64,000 nucleotides of DNA, taken from positions 1 to 64,000 of the forward strand of contig JALFUR010000008.1 of the NCBI GenBank assembly GCA_022784465.1, written 5' to 3'. The notes under the pieces are model-generated. The model saw nothing but the letters and a program-made list of their open reading frames with translations. It did not search any database and had not been told where the DNA came from. How positions within the stretch are numbered: the first letter of the stretch is position 1; every line of letters begins with the position of its first letter. Origin of the DNA: Christensenella sp. Its GTDB lineage: Bacteria > Bacillota > Clostridia > Christensenellales > UBA3700. The position numbers and the translations under genes are program-made. Shown piece after piece: positions 1 to 9,232 of this stretch.

Positions 1-1
1 A

Positions 2-508
2 AAAATGTCTAAAGGACATAGTGGATTATTTAGAGAAACTAATGGCGATAAAATTGCAAGAGGAATAAATTCTGCAATTCAAAAAGAAAAAGCATTCGAA
101 TATGCGAAAGACATTTATGAAAATGGAACAACAGCTGAAAAAAAGAAATTAAATACTGTTACAGTCGTTTACGATGAAGAAAACAATAAATACTATTACG
201 GGATGAATGGTGGCATCGAATTGCATAATACCCCTAAAAACGCTATACTATTTGGTGATAAAACTCATGAAGGAATTCTTCCTAAGAAAAAATTGAACAA
301 ATTTCCTTTAGGAAATTGTTCTGAAGTCGACGCAGTGAATCAAGCATTAAATGCTGGTGCAAAATTAGAGCATCTTCATTTAACAACACTAGATGTAAAG
401 CGCAAAAACATACGTAAACATAACATTGTTGGAAAATGTTCTTGTAAAAATTGTACCACTACTTTTAAAGGTAGAGTCAAGAAAAATAATACAGAATGGG
501 AGGATTAA
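2..508 (+). CDS. YwqJ-like nucleic-acid deaminase toxin domain, C-terminal part (5' end outside window)
   Basis: Seen: 167 residues from the first ATG (position 5), but the frame stays open to the left edge, so this is probably the C-terminal tip of a longer toxin. The motif C105-S-E107 and the pair C147-K-N-C150 match the (H/C)xE and CxxC zinc/catalytic signature of the deaminase fold, in the YwqJ-related arrangement (a 'GNCSEVDAVN' helix followed by a 'CKNC' strand). Known: such domains sit at the end of secreted polymorphic toxins and are thought to deaminate nucleic-acid bases. Neighbour: a same-strand gene begins 4 nt after the stop, as expected for an immunity protein. Inferred: interbacterial toxin tip. 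The secretion or leader domain is not visible. It could instead be a small free-standing deaminase starting at position 5, but no ribosome site can be judged at the edge. Confidence 0.68.
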   Translation, partial: KMSKGHSGLFRETNGDKIARGINSAIQKEKAFEYAKDIYENGTTAEKKKLNTVTVVYDEENNKYYYGMNGGIELHNTPKNAILFGDKTHEGILPKKKLNKFPLGNCSEVDAVNQALNAGAKLEHLHLTTLDVKRKNIRKHNIVGKCSCKNCTTTFKGRVKKNNTEWED

Positions 509-512
509 GAAT

Positions 513-1040
513 ATGAACAAAAAAGATTTCGAAAACATATCAATGAATGGAAGATTAGCATATCAATTAATGTGCGTTGAAAGATATCTTGTTTCAAAAT
601 ACCCAAACAAAGATTTTACAAAACTCATGGAGCTTCTATGGCAAGTAACAAACGGAATGTACTGGGATACTTTCTCCGACTATGTGATGGATTTAGAACC
701 ATCAACCTTATTTGAATTTAATACTTATGAAGAACAAGAATGGTTACGTTTATCTAAAGAAGAGTACAAGGAATTAACTCCTTGTATGAAAGGATTAGAT
801 AATGTAGTAGATGATTTATTTGAAACGCTAAAAGAGCAAACATTTGTATACGCATATACAGAAGTACCTAAGAATACTAAAGAATCTATTGATATTGTCT
901 TTGATACTATTAAATTCTTAAAACAAGAAAAGATTAAGTTGCCCGATGTAAAGTTTGTAGAATTCTCTACTATTGACCAACAAGATGGCTGGGGAAATAG
1001 TTTTGATGGAACAAAATTATCAATAATACTAAATAGTTAA
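513..1040 (+). CDS. Putative immunity protein for the upstream deaminase toxin
   Basis: This acidic, soluble protein of about 175 residues has no signal peptide or membrane segment and no family I can name with certainty. The start at 513 is chosen because GGGAGG at 498-503 lies 9 nt upstream; the longer frame from 426 runs inside the toxin gene and has no ribosome site. The N-terminus (MNGRLAYQLMCVERYL) is helical with a Trp-rich segment (WQVTNGMYWDTF). Its position 4 nt after the toxin stop, small size and acidic charge are typical of immunity proteins in polymorphic toxin loci. Function is inferred from context only. A stem-loop follows at 1051-1082. Confidence 0.6.
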   Translation: MNKKDFENISMNGRLAYQLMCVERYLVSKYPNKDFTKLMELLWQVTNGMYWDTFSDYVMDLEPSTLFEFNTYEEQEWLRLSKEEYKELTPCMKGLDNVVDDLFETLKEQTFVYAYTEVPKNTKESIDIVFDTIKFLKQEKIKLPDVKFVEFSTIDQQDGWGNSFDGTKLSIILNS

Positions 1041-1050
1041 TTATAAAAAA

Positions 1051-1082
1051 GGCTGCTAGAAACAAATAATTCTTAGCAGCCC
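1051..1082 (-). terminator. Intrinsic terminator for pfp, possibly bidirectional
   Basis: GGCTGCTA at 1051-1058 pairs perfectly with TAGCAGCC at 1074-1081. On the minus strand the hairpin is followed by TTTTTTATAA, a good U-tract for the pfp transcript. On the plus strand the tail is a weaker T-rich stretch (1083-1099) that could end the toxin/immunity transcript. Confidence 0.8.
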
Positions 1083-1103
1083 TTGTTATTAGTTTTTCAA
1101 TTA

Positions 1104-2762
1104 TTATTCTTTTTCTAAAGCAAGTGTTCTTGTTGTCAAATCACATACTTCAGTTGGTCCATAATATTGAATAGCTCCTGGATATGTGAATGCTGTTTCT
1201 TTTGCCCATTCATCTCTATGAGCTTCAAAATATTTAAATGGTTTGCCTTCAAGTTCTACTAAAGCCTTCTTTATAACTGGCTTATCTTCTCCATGTCTTC
1301 TTTCGATATTCATCATCTTAGTGATTGGCATACCACCAGCAACCCATTCCTCAGCTGGCTTAGATAGATTTGAAACTTTAGATAGATATCCATTATAACC
1401 ATATTGGATAAGCATAAATGCGTTGTATCCTAAAGAATAGCAATAATCAGCATCAAAGTTTGATGGGAAGGCACATCTTCCTTCATAACCAAAGAAATGG
1501 TGTAATGGAGAGAATTTACCCTTATAAGTTCCAGCCTTCTTTCTTGCATCAAGATTTGCTTTAACTAAAGCTGAGAATAATTTTTCAGATTCGATTAAAG
1601 ATACTTGAACGTTTCCATGTGGATCTCTTTCCAAGAATAATTGTTGTTGAATTGTTGTTGGAAGAATAGCGAATACTGACATAGATTCCTTTGTTAAACC
1701 TTTTTCAATAAATGCATATTTATCTTCCCAAGTAGCCAAAGCATTAAAAGCGTCTGCTTTGCTTCCTGCAAGTAATTCATTAATTTCATGAATTAATACA
1801 GAAAATTCTGGAACAAATTCTACAACACCTTCAGGAATGATAGCTACACCAAAATTCATTCCTTTTGCGGCTCTAGCAGCAACTGAATCGGCAATGTAAT
1901 CTGCGATTTGAACTAATGACATTTTCTTAGCAGCAACTTCTTCTGAAATTAAGCAAATGTTTGGTTGAGTTTCTAAAGCACATTCTAGAGCAACGTGAGA
2001 AGCTGATCTTCCCATTACTTTAATAAAGTGCCAATATTTTTTTGCAGAATTTGCATCTCTTTCAATATTTCCAATTAATTCACTATATGTCTTTGTAGCT
2101 GTATCAAAACCAAAAGAACATTCAATATCTTCGTTCTTTAAATCTCCATCGATTGTTTTTGGACAACCAATTACTTGAACTCCTGTATTATTTGCAGCAA
2201 AGTATTCTGCAAGGACAGCAGCATTAGTATTAGAATCGTCTCCACCGATAATTACAATAGCTGTAATTCCATGTTTTTTACATACTTCTGCAGCAATTGC
2301 AAATTGTTCTTTTGTTTCAAGTTTAGTTCTTCCTGAACCAATGATATCAAAACCACCAGTGTTTCTATATTGATTAATATATTCATCATCAAAAATTAGA
2401 TAATCGTCATCTATTAATCCGCTTGGACCATTTTTAAATCCGATTAAAACATTTTCGCTATTTGTTGCTTTTAATGCATCATATAATCCGCTAACAACAT
2501 TGTGTCCACCTGGAGCTTGTCCACCAGATAAAATAACTCCTACTACTTGTTTCTTTGCTTGAGAAGTATTTTTACCCTTTTGGAAAGTTATTTCATTCTT
2601 TCCATAAGTATTTGGGAACAATTTTTCAATTTTTTCTTGATCTGCAACACTTTGTGTTTTACTTCCTTCTTTAACACAAATGTCAGAAATTCCATTTCTT
2701 AGCATTCCAGGCAACTTAGGTACATATTGATATCTTGCCTTTTGTAAAGGTGATAAATTCAT
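1104..2762 (-). CDS. pfp: Pyrophosphate--fructose-6-phosphate 1-phosphotransferase (PPi-PFK, long form)
   Basis: Phosphorylates fructose-6-phosphate with PPi reversibly, serving glycolysis and gluconeogenesis in the cytoplasm. The 552 residues match the long PPi-PFK group of about 550. Motifs: GGQAPGGHN 80-88, GGDDS 173-177 and PKTIDGD 201-207. The second Asp in GGDDS and the Lys of PKTIDGD are the known marks of PPi use; ATP enzymes have GGDGS and PGTIDND. The start at 2762 is preferred because AGAAGGAG lies 8 nt upstream; an upstream in-frame ATG at 2801 would overlap pfkA and lacks a ribosome site. pfkA lies 28 bp upstream on the same strand, so the two are probably co-transcribed. The unit ends at the hairpin at 1051-1082. 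Confidence 0.93.
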   Translation of the reverse strand: MNLSPLQKARYQYVPKLPGMLRNGISDICVKEGSKTQSVADQEKIEKLFPNTYGKNEITFQKGKNTSQAKKQVVGVILSGGQAPGGHNVVSGLYDALKATNSENVLIGFKNGPSGLIDDDYLIFDDEYINQYRNTGGFDIIGSGRTKLETKEQFAIAAEVCKKHGITAIVIIGGDDSNTNAAVLAEYFAANNTGVQVIGCPKTIDGDLKNEDIECSFGFDTATKTYSELIGNIERDANSAKKYWHFIKVMGRSASHVALECALETQPNICLISEEVAAKKMSLVQIADYIADSVAARAAKGMNFGVAIIPEGVVEFVPEFSVLIHEINELLAGSKADAFNALATWEDKYAFIEKGLTKESMSVFAILPTTIQQQLFLERDPHGNVQVSLIESEKLFSALVKANLDARKKAGTYKGKFSPLHHFFGYEGRCAFPSNFDADYCYSLGYNAFMLIQYGYNGYLSKVSNLSKPAEEWVAGGMPITKMMNIERRHGEDKPVIKKALVELEGKPFKYFEAHRDEWAKETAFTYPGAIQYYGPTEVCDLTTRTLALEKE

Positions 2763-2790
2763 CTTTCTTTCTCCTTCTATTTTGTATATT

Positions 2791-3756
2791 TTATAGACCA
2801 AGCGTTACCGCTTCATCATATAGTTCTTTATTAAATACTCTCTCTCTTGCAAGAGCTTCTGCAATATCATCAGCAATAATATGGTTATCTCTAATACCAA
2901 CAACTTTTCCACCAATATCTTGCAATAATAAATCTACTGCTTTCTTTGCAAATTGAGCAGCAAGCAATCTGTCTTGCATAGATGGTGTTCCTCCTCTTTG
3001 GATATATCCTAGAGTCGTTGTTTTAATTGAACCTGTTACTCCACCGTCTTTTAATTGTTGTTTCAATTCTTCTGCCTTCATAACACCTTCAGCTAAAACT
3101 ATTATATCTGATGTCTTTCCTATTCTTTGATTAACTTTTATTTTTCTAACAAGTGCTGGAATATTACATTCTAATTCTGGAACCAATATAGATTCTGCAC
3201 CGCCACCAATTCCTGCATATAGAGCAATATCTCCACATTTTCTTCCCATAACTTCAATAATACATACTCTATCATGAGATGTCATTGTATCTCTTAAGTT
3301 ATTAATAGCACTTAAAACAGTGTTTACTGTTGTATCAAATCCTAAAGTATAATCCGTATAAGCTAAATCGTTATCTATTGTTCCAGGAATACCTATAACT
3401 TTTACGCCAAACATTTCATATAAATCTTTAGCTCCTCTATAGCTTCCATCTCCTCCGATAACAACTAGTCCTTCTATTTCATAAGCATCTAGATTATCTG
3501 CAGCAATTTGAATATATTCTTTTTCTTTAAATTCTGGACAACGAGAAGTCTTTAGGATTGTACCTCCTCTTTGAATAATATCTGAAACAGATCTTTTATT
3601 CATTTGGAAAATTTTATTGTTTACTAAACCAGTATATCCTCTTTCTACGCCATATACTTCAAGTCCACTATTTATTGCATATCTTGTTACGGCTCTAACA
3701 CAAGCATTCATTCCTGGTGCATCGCCACCACTCGTTAATACAGCAATCTTTTTCAT
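2791..3756 (-). CDS. pfkA: ATP-dependent 6-phosphofructokinase
   Basis: Catalyses the committed glycolytic step, F6P + ATP to F1,6BP. At 321 residues it has the usual bacterial PfkA length. Motifs: GGDAPGMN 10-17 (ATP site), GGDGS 101-105 (Gly form, meaning ATP specificity), PGTIDND 124-130 with catalytic Asp128, and MGRKCGD 170-176 (F6P binding). It is first of the pfkA-pfp pair. A promoter-like pair (TTGATC, 17 nt, TATTAT) sits at 3768-3796, only 11 nt before the ATG, and no convincing Shine-Dalgarno is visible, so the mRNA leader is predicted to be about 4-5 nt. Confidence 0.95.
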   Translation of the reverse strand: MKKIAVLTSGGDAPGMNACVRAVTRYAINSGLEVYGVERGYTGLVNNKIFQMNKRSVSDIIQRGGTILKTSRCPEFKEKEYIQIAADNLDAYEIEGLVVIGGDGSYRGAKDLYEMFGVKVIGIPGTIDNDLAYTDYTLGFDTTVNTVLSAINNLRDTMTSHDRVCIIEVMGRKCGDIALYAGIGGGAESILVPELECNIPALVRKIKVNQRIGKTSDIIVLAEGVMKAEELKQQLKDGGVTGSIKTTTLGYIQRGGTPSMQDRLLAAQFAKKAVDLLLQDIGGKVVGIRDNHIIADDIAEALARERVFNKELYDEAVTLGL

Positions 3757-3767
3757 TTTTTGCTCGT

Positions 3768-3796
3768 ATAATACATTTTAGATTTAACTAGATCAA
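3768..3796 (-). promoter_or_regulatory. Promoter of pfkA-pfp giving a very short leader
   Basis: On the minus strand, -35 TTGATC (3796-3791), 17 nt spacer, -10 TATTAT (3773-3768). The -10 box ends 11 nt before the pfkA ATG, so transcription should start about 4-5 nt upstream of it. An imperfect dyad at 3786-3807 overlaps the -35 and could be an operator. Confidence 0.55.
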
Positions 3797-3870
3797 TCAT
3801 CTTAGTTAGATGTATTATTTTCTAACTCGCGAATATTATAGTATATTATTTAAAAAAGTTACTAATTATT

Positions 3871-3891
3871 TTAATAATTTTTAATTATTAA
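3871..3891 (-). terminator. AT-only hairpin over the dnaE stop, possible weak terminator
   Basis: TTAATAATT (3871-3879) pairs with AATTATTAA (3883-3891) across the dnaE stop codon. On the minus strand a TTTTTT run follows about 13 nt later. The stem is AT-only, so termination is doubtful. Confidence 0.3.
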
Positions 3892-6800
3892 TTACAACTT
3901 TTACTTTATCCCTACCAAAAGTGTCAATTATCATCATTTCTATAGCATCATCGACATTTATGGTATTAGGATAACTATACAATTTCTTTCTATATTGTAT
4001 TTTAATGATATCGTTTCCCGTATTTCTTGCACCAACGATATGATACAATCTGTTATTTAAAATCTCAAGTTTATCATCATCTGGGCACAAAATATAAACA
4101 GTTTTAGATGATTTAATTTCTTCTTTTTTCTCCACAGCGTTTTCATTTTTATCAAGCAAACTAATTCTAGAAACACCTATGCTTACTTGCCCTTCCTTGA
4201 AATTCAATCTTCCTGTAATATCTACAACAATATCATTTTTTAAGAAAGACTTACATGCTTCATAGGTAGATGCGAACATAACAACCTCAACAGTACCATA
4301 TAAATCCATAAACTTTGCTGTCGCCATAATAGAACCTGATTTAGTTTTTTTCTTTATAACGTCATCTAAAAGTCCTGCTATTCTAATTGTTTTGCCGTCA
4401 TATTCACGTATTATTTCCTCTTTTTCTAAAGAATCTTCGATATCTTCACTCTCTTCATCTTCTTCTGAATCATCGCCACTAGACAAAGCTGCAGCAATAT
4501 CTCCCAAATTAAATGTGAATTCTTTTAATTCTTCCTCATATTCCTCAAGTGGATGACCGGACATATAAGTGTTTAACACTTCTTTCTCCATCGAAAGTAA
4601 TTCAAGTTTATCAAACTCTTTTCTCTCAATTAGTTTCTCTTCTTGTTCTTCTTGCATAAAGTCAAAGAAAGATAATTGGCCTGATTCTTTGTTCTTAATA
4701 TCGTTGTTTGCTCTTGATAATACTCTTGGATAATTATCAATAATTGTTGCGCGAGTATGTTTAAAGCAATCCATTGCTCCTGCCTTAGCAAAATTTTCTA
4801 TTGTTGTTTTATTTGCAGCACCAGAAGCGCAGTTTCTTTCACAAAAATCTGTTAAAGACTTATAATCTCCATTTGCTTTTCTTTCTTTAACAATATCATC
4901 TGCAACTTGAATACCAATATTCTTTATGGCAATTAATCCAAATCTAATCTTACCATTTTCAACTTTAAATAAAGCTTCACTCTTATTAATATCAGCTGGC
5001 AAAATTTCAACACCATATTTTTTTGCAAGAGATATGTATTTAAGCAATTTATCCGTTTTTGTAATTCTATTATTCAAAATAGCGCATACAAGTTCAACTA
5101 AATGGTGACGCTTTAGATATGCTGTTTGATATGCAACGTGTGCATACGCAGCAGCATGCGACTTGTTGAAAGCATATGTGGCGAACTTTTCCATAGCGTC
5201 AAACGTCTTTGTAGCAGCTTCTTCGTCAATACCTCTTTCTTTTGTTCCTTGCATGAATTTGCCTCTTTCTTTAGCCATAACTTCAGGTTTTTTCTTACCC
5301 ATAGCACGTCTAAGCATATCGGCTTCTCCAAGCGTATATCCCGCCATAACACGAGCTGCATTCATAACCTGTTCTTGGTAAACGAAAAATCCGTAAGTGC
5401 TATTTAAAATTGGAGCTAAACTCTCATGATAAAGTGTCACTTTTGAAGGATCATTTCTTGCTGCAAGATACGCATCAATATTATCCATTGGTCCAGGTCT
5501 ATACATTGAGATACCTAAAATTAAATCTTCAATATTATTAGGATGCAGTTTAGTCATAAACCCTCTCATACCGCCTGAATCTAATTGGAATACAAAGTCT
5601 GTATCTCCTTGCGAAATCATTTCATAAACGCTTTTATCATCTACGCCTATTTTGTCAAAATCTATTACTTCACCAGTTTGTTCCTTTACATACTTTATTG
5701 CGTGGTGAATATCTGTTAAAGTAATCAAGCCTAAAAAGTCCATCTTTAATAGGCCCAAAGCTTCTGTTTCTGTCTTTTGGAATTGTGTGATTACATCAAC
5801 TTTATCTTTTTTCTTTTGAATAAGAAGTGGACAAGCGTTGATAACCTCCGTATCGCAAATAACAACACCTGCAGCGTGCATGGAAATATTCTTAGGCATT
5901 TCTTCAAGTTTCTTTGCCATATCAACAACTTCTTTTATTTCAGGTATTGTATTATACGCTTCTATAAAATCTGGTATGCCAGGGATATCATCGCCGTCTT
6001 TATTCTTTGCATTTCCAAGTGCTAAATCAATTGTTAATTTAGGATCTGTTGGAAGCATTTTTAAAACCTTATTTACCAAATCTAAAGGCACATCATATAC
6101 TCTAGCCACATCACGTATTGCGTTTTTTGCCTTTAAGGTTCCTAAAGTAAGAATTTGACATACCTTATCTCTGCCATATTTATTAACTACATAATCTATT
6201 ACTTCGCCTCTTCTTTCTGTACAAATATCTATATCAAAATCTGGAGGAGAGTTTCTTTGTGGATTTAAAAATCTTTCAAACAAAAGATCAAATCTTAATG
6301 GTTCAACGTTAGTAATACCAATTGCATATGCAACAATTGATCCAACACCGGAACCACGCCCAGGACCAATTGGAATATCGTTTTCTCTTGACCAATTTAT
6401 AAAATCCCAAACCACAAGATAATACGAATCAAATCCTTTAGTATGTATAACATTTAATTCCATATCGGCTCTTTCTCTTATTTCTTGGCTATAGTTTTCT
6501 CCATATCTTCTTATAAGCCCTTCATCAGTTAATTTTCTTAAATAAGATTCTGGTGTATATCCTTGTGGTGGCACATAAGTTGGATATAACTTTTCAATTT
6601 GATTTTCAATAAATCCAAGGCCTTTGCATTTTTCCATTATCTCTACAGTATTTGTCAAAGCTTCTGGAATCCAAGAGAATATTTGTTGCATTTCTTCGTA
6701 GCTTTTTAAGTAAAACTCTTCAGAATCAAACTTCATTCTTCTCTCATCAGACAATCTAGCTCCAGTTTGAATACAAAGCATTACATCGTGCGCTTGAGCA

Positions 6801-7513
6801 TCAGATTTTTTAATATAGTGTACGTCATTTGTTGCAACGACTTTTGCTCCAATTTCTTTTGCCAATTTAGCAAGTAGTGGCAATATTTGTCTTTCTTCTT
6901 GAATCCCATGATCTTGCAACTCAATATAGAAATCTTCCTTGCCAAAAATCTCTTGCAACTGCAAAGCATACTCTTTTGCTTTTTCATATTCATTGTGAAG
7001 TAAAAACTGCGGTATAACACCAGCCAAACATGCAGAAAGGCATACTAGTCCTTCGCTATGTTGTCTAATTGTCTTTAAATCTATACGTGGCTTACCATAA
7101 TAACCTTCTATATAAGATAGGCTGGTAAGTTTCATCAAATTGTTCAATCCCTCTTGTGATTTTGCAAGCAAGACTAAATGGTTATAATCATATCTTCTTG
7201 TAGAATCTTGTTTACTCATGTCGTCAACAGTGTAAAACTCATTGCCGTAAATCACATTAAATTCTCTATCTTTTGGTATTAATTTTTTAAACGCTTTTAA
7301 TGTTGAATATGCAGTAAAAGAGGCCATCATATTACCATGATCAGTAATTGCAACACCTGGCATTCCTAACCTTAAGCACTCGTCAAAAAGTGGCGAAACG
7401 CTGCCATGCAACAAACGTGCTGCTCCGTCAAGTAAACTATACTCAGTGTGCACATGTAAATGCACAAATGGAACTTTTTCTCCTGGTTCTACTTTTGTAG
7501 TTAAATCTGCCAT
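3881..7513 (-). CDS. dnaE: DNA polymerase III alpha subunit, DnaE type
   Basis: Replicative DNA polymerase subunit, 1210 residues. Order: PHP domain with HLHVHTEYS at 18-26 and ITDHG at 56-60; Pol III palm with GPGRGSG 383-389 and the catalytic PDFDID 424-429; finger and helix-hairpin-helix region (MSGHP, YxFNKSHAAAYA); C-terminal OB-fold near residues 1040-1110. No 3'-5' exonuclease domain is present, so this is DnaE, not PolC. An acidic linker rich in Asp/Glu (coding positions about 4418-4490) separates the HhH and OB domains. The ribosome site GAGGGA is inside the end of whiA, which stops 6 nt upstream. It is the last gene of the long run starting at glgB. Confidence 0.96.
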   Translation of the reverse strand: MADLTTKVEPGEKVPFVHLHVHTEYSLLDGAARLLHGSVSPLFDECLRLGMPGVAITDHGNMMASFTAYSTLKAFKKLIPKDREFNVIYGNEFYTVDDMSKQDSTRRYDYNHLVLLAKSQEGLNNLMKLTSLSYIEGYYGKPRIDLKTIRQHSEGLVCLSACLAGVIPQFLLHNEYEKAKEYALQLQEIFGKEDFYIELQDHGIQEERQILPLLAKLAKEIGAKVVATNDVHYIKKSDAQAHDVMLCIQTGARLSDERRMKFDSEEFYLKSYEEMQQIFSWIPEALTNTVEIMEKCKGLGFIENQIEKLYPTYVPPQGYTPESYLRKLTDEGLIRRYGENYSQEIRERADMELNVIHTKGFDSYYLVVWDFINWSRENDIPIGPGRGSGVGSIVAYAIGITNVEPLRFDLLFERFLNPQRNSPPDFDIDICTERRGEVIDYVVNKYGRDKVCQILTLGTLKAKNAIRDVARVYDVPLDLVNKVLKMLPTDPKLTIDLALGNAKNKDGDDIPGIPDFIEAYNTIPEIKEVVDMAKKLEEMPKNISMHAAGVVICDTEVINACPLLIQKKKDKVDVITQFQKTETEALGLLKMDFLGLITLTDIHHAIKYVKEQTGEVIDFDKIGVDDKSVYEMISQGDTDFVFQLDSGGMRGFMTKLHPNNIEDLILGISMYRPGPMDNIDAYLAARNDPSKVTLYHESLAPILNSTYGFFVYQEQVMNAARVMAGYTLGEADMLRRAMGKKKPEVMAKERGKFMQGTKERGIDEEAATKTFDAMEKFATYAFNKSHAAAYAHVAYQTAYLKRHHLVELVCAILNNRITKTDKLLKYISLAKKYGVEILPADINKSEALFKVENGKIRFGLIAIKNIGIQVADDIVKERKANGDYKSLTDFCERNCASGAANKTTIENFAKAGAMDCFKHTRATIIDNYPRVLSRANNDIKNKESGQLSFFDFMQEEQEEKLIERKEFDKLELLSMEKEVLNTYMSGHPLEEYEEELKEFTFNLGDIAAALSSGDDSEEDEESEDIEDSLEKEEIIREYDGKTIRIAGLLDDVIKKKTKSGSIMATAKFMDLYGTVEVVMFASTYEACKSFLKNDIVVDITGRLNFKEGQVSIGVSRISLLDKNENAVEKKEEIKSSKTVYILCPDDDKLEILNNRLYHIVGARNTGNDIIKIQYRKKLYSYPNTINVDDAIEMMIIDTFGRDKVKVVINN

Positions 7514-7519
7514 AACTAT

Positions 7520-8461
7520 TTATCCCTCTATTTCTTCTGCCATTTTTTCAATTTTCTTTAGCGCTCTATTTAATGAACTTTTTGTTATATTAAGTTTTTT
7601 ACTTAAAACGCTCATACTTGATTGTTTATCTTCAAGTCTTGCTCTGCATACCATTGCAGTTTTTTCATCAAGTTTATCATATCCAAAATGGGCTATTACT
7701 TTTTCAATCAATTCTATGTATTTTATATTAGCACTCATTGTTTTATCCACATTTGATGCCATAATATTTGATGTTCTATTTAATTTATTATTAACTTCTC
7801 TTTCTACGTTTACTTCACTTAATTTTATAACGCTTTTCATTGCTTTTAAAAAAGCTAGAATATCTTGAACGTGTTCTGAAGACTTTGTATAAAGCGCATA
7901 GGTCGTTTCTCTATCTATATAAGATAAATTTAAATTACACTCTTCTAGTTTTTTCTTCAAACAAAGCGCATAATTTTCTTCTGTAAAAGATAATTCTAAA
8001 TGGTATCCACGCTCTTGTTCAATCCCTCCTGGAAAGTACACGCTTCCTACACTTACAAACACGCCTTGCATATAGCTTTGCACTTTTGCATAATTTGTCA
8101 TTGATTCTATATATGAGCAGTTATCATCGACAATATATTTATCGTTTTCAAAATGTGACAAATGCATTTGATGTAACATATCATTAGCTTTTTTGCCTTC
8201 AACAATAAGTGAACACAAATTACTGTCCGAGGAAGAAAAATTAATTTCAACATCAATGTTAAACAATTCTTTTATTAAATCACATATCTTTAGAGCAATT
8301 TGTCTTGTTTTACATTCATATACTAAAGAAAAAGTGTGACCCTTATATAGTTCGATTGAACCCATAAGCTTTGTCACAGCGGTCAAAAAAGACAATTCAT
8401 CTTGTTTGTCTTTTCCTACTTCTTGCAATATTTCTTCAATAGTATCTTCAGTATAATTCAT
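7520..8461 (-). CDS. whiA: WhiA-family DNA-binding protein (sporulation/division regulator)
   Basis: 313 residues, the normal WhiA length: an N-terminal LAGLIDADG-homing-endonuclease-like fold (about 1-210), then a C-terminal helix-turn-helix (about 225-305) with the family pattern 'NR..N..ASNVDKT' followed by 'LSKKLNITKSSLNRALKKI'. WhiA proteins are conserved in Gram-positive bacteria and link cell division, chromosome segregation and metabolism. Family members usually sit beside yvcK and rapZ; neither is here, and a PHP gene takes the upstream place. Its ATG shares one base with the stop of the PHP gene (TAATG), so translation is probably coupled. Confidence 0.9.
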   Translation of the reverse strand: MNYTEDTIEEILQEVGKDKQDELSFLTAVTKLMGSIELYKGHTFSLVYECKTRQIALKICDLIKELFNIDVEINFSSSDSNLCSLIVEGKKANDMLHQMHLSHFENDKYIVDDNCSYIESMTNYAKVQSYMQGVFVSVGSVYFPGGIEQERGYHLELSFTEENYALCLKKKLEECNLNLSYIDRETTYALYTKSSEHVQDILAFLKAMKSVIKLSEVNVEREVNNKLNRTSNIMASNVDKTMSANIKYIELIEKVIAHFGYDKLDEKTAMVCRARLEDKQSSMSVLSKKLNITKSSLNRALKKIEKMAEEIEG

Positions 8462-9213
8462 TATTGTTTAGACCTTAAGACAAGAGGCTTGTCCCCTATA
8501 TTTATTACTCTATCCTCGATTTTATATTCTTCTACCAACTTTAGGGCATAATCACACTGTCCAATTTGTTCAATTTTATGCGCATCAGAGTTCACGATAA
8601 AATTGCAACAAGTAGAAAGTAATTCTTCTAATCCTTGCTTATTTGGAACTGAGTGACGAGTAGAGATTTCTACGTATGTTCCATAATCCGAGCATACTTT
8701 TCCTATTTCTCTATAATCCACTAAAAGATTAAATCCTGGATGTGTCACAACATCGATTTTATAGTTTTTTATCATGTTTATAAATGCTTTAGTATTTTTC
8801 TTTTTTTGAGCGCTTGAACATATTCCTGCGTTTCCAAACATTGCTGGAAGAACCATATTAAACATTGGTGCAATGCTACGCTTTGTTGCAGATAAATGGT
8901 ATCCGCATAATATGATATCCATTTCTTGTTCTTGCTCTTTAGTTAAATCGACCTCGCCATCCATTGTGATCAAGTTTGCTTCAACCCCTAAAAGGACTTT
9001 TATGTCTTTTTCATTAAGATTCTGCACTTGAAGTTTCATTTCCTCAAAAGATTTTGGTGTTAAACCTGCAAAAGGCTGGCCAAACCCATGATCAGTAATA
9101 GCAATAGCTTTAAGACCTAACTGTTTTGCTCTATTAACATTTTCAGCAATAGTTCCCTTTCCATGAGAAAACACTGTATGAGTATGGTAATCTGCATTAA
9201 TTGATAAAGACAT
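8461..9213 (-). CDS. PHP-domain phosphoesterase (YcdX-like)
   Basis: 250 residues covering a single PHP (polymerase and histidinol phosphatase) domain. Metal ligands are visible: H10-T-H12, D41-H42, E78 in GVEAN, H in VVTHPG and the NSDAH motif near the C-terminus. YcdX-type enzymes are trinuclear metal phosphatases of broad or unknown substrate. It is not fused to a polymerase and is shorter than PolX. A weak site AAAGGAAAAG precedes the ATG. The gene ends in a one-base overlap with whiA and follows murB by 19 nt, so it belongs to the same transcript. Substrate is unknown. Confidence 0.8.
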   Translation of the reverse strand: MSLSINADYHTHTVFSHGKGTIAENVNRAKQLGLKAIAITDHGFGQPFAGLTPKSFEEMKLQVQNLNEKDIKVLLGVEANLITMDGEVDLTKEQEQEMDIILCGYHLSATKRSIAPMFNMVLPAMFGNAGICSSAQKKKNTKAFINMIKNYKIDVVTHPGFNLLVDYREIGKVCSDYGTYVEISTRHSVPNKQGLEELLSTCCNFIVNSDAHKIEQIGQCDYALKLVEEYKIEDRVINIGDKPLVLRSKQ

Positions 9214-9232
9214 CTTTTCCTTTTATTAATCT

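Noticed and set aside
426..512. Longer start of the immunity gene from 426
   Set aside because: It would lie inside the toxin gene with no ribosome site; GGGAGG at 498-503 fits the ATG at 513.
2763..2801. Upstream ATG of pfp at 2801
   Set aside because: It overlaps pfkA, adds a non-homologous 13-residue tail, and the AAGGAG site serves the ATG at 2762.
5126..5407. Antisense reading frames within dnaE (also 5163-5381 and 5777-6158)
   Set aside because: They are shadows of a strongly conserved gene, with no ribosome sites or recognisable products.
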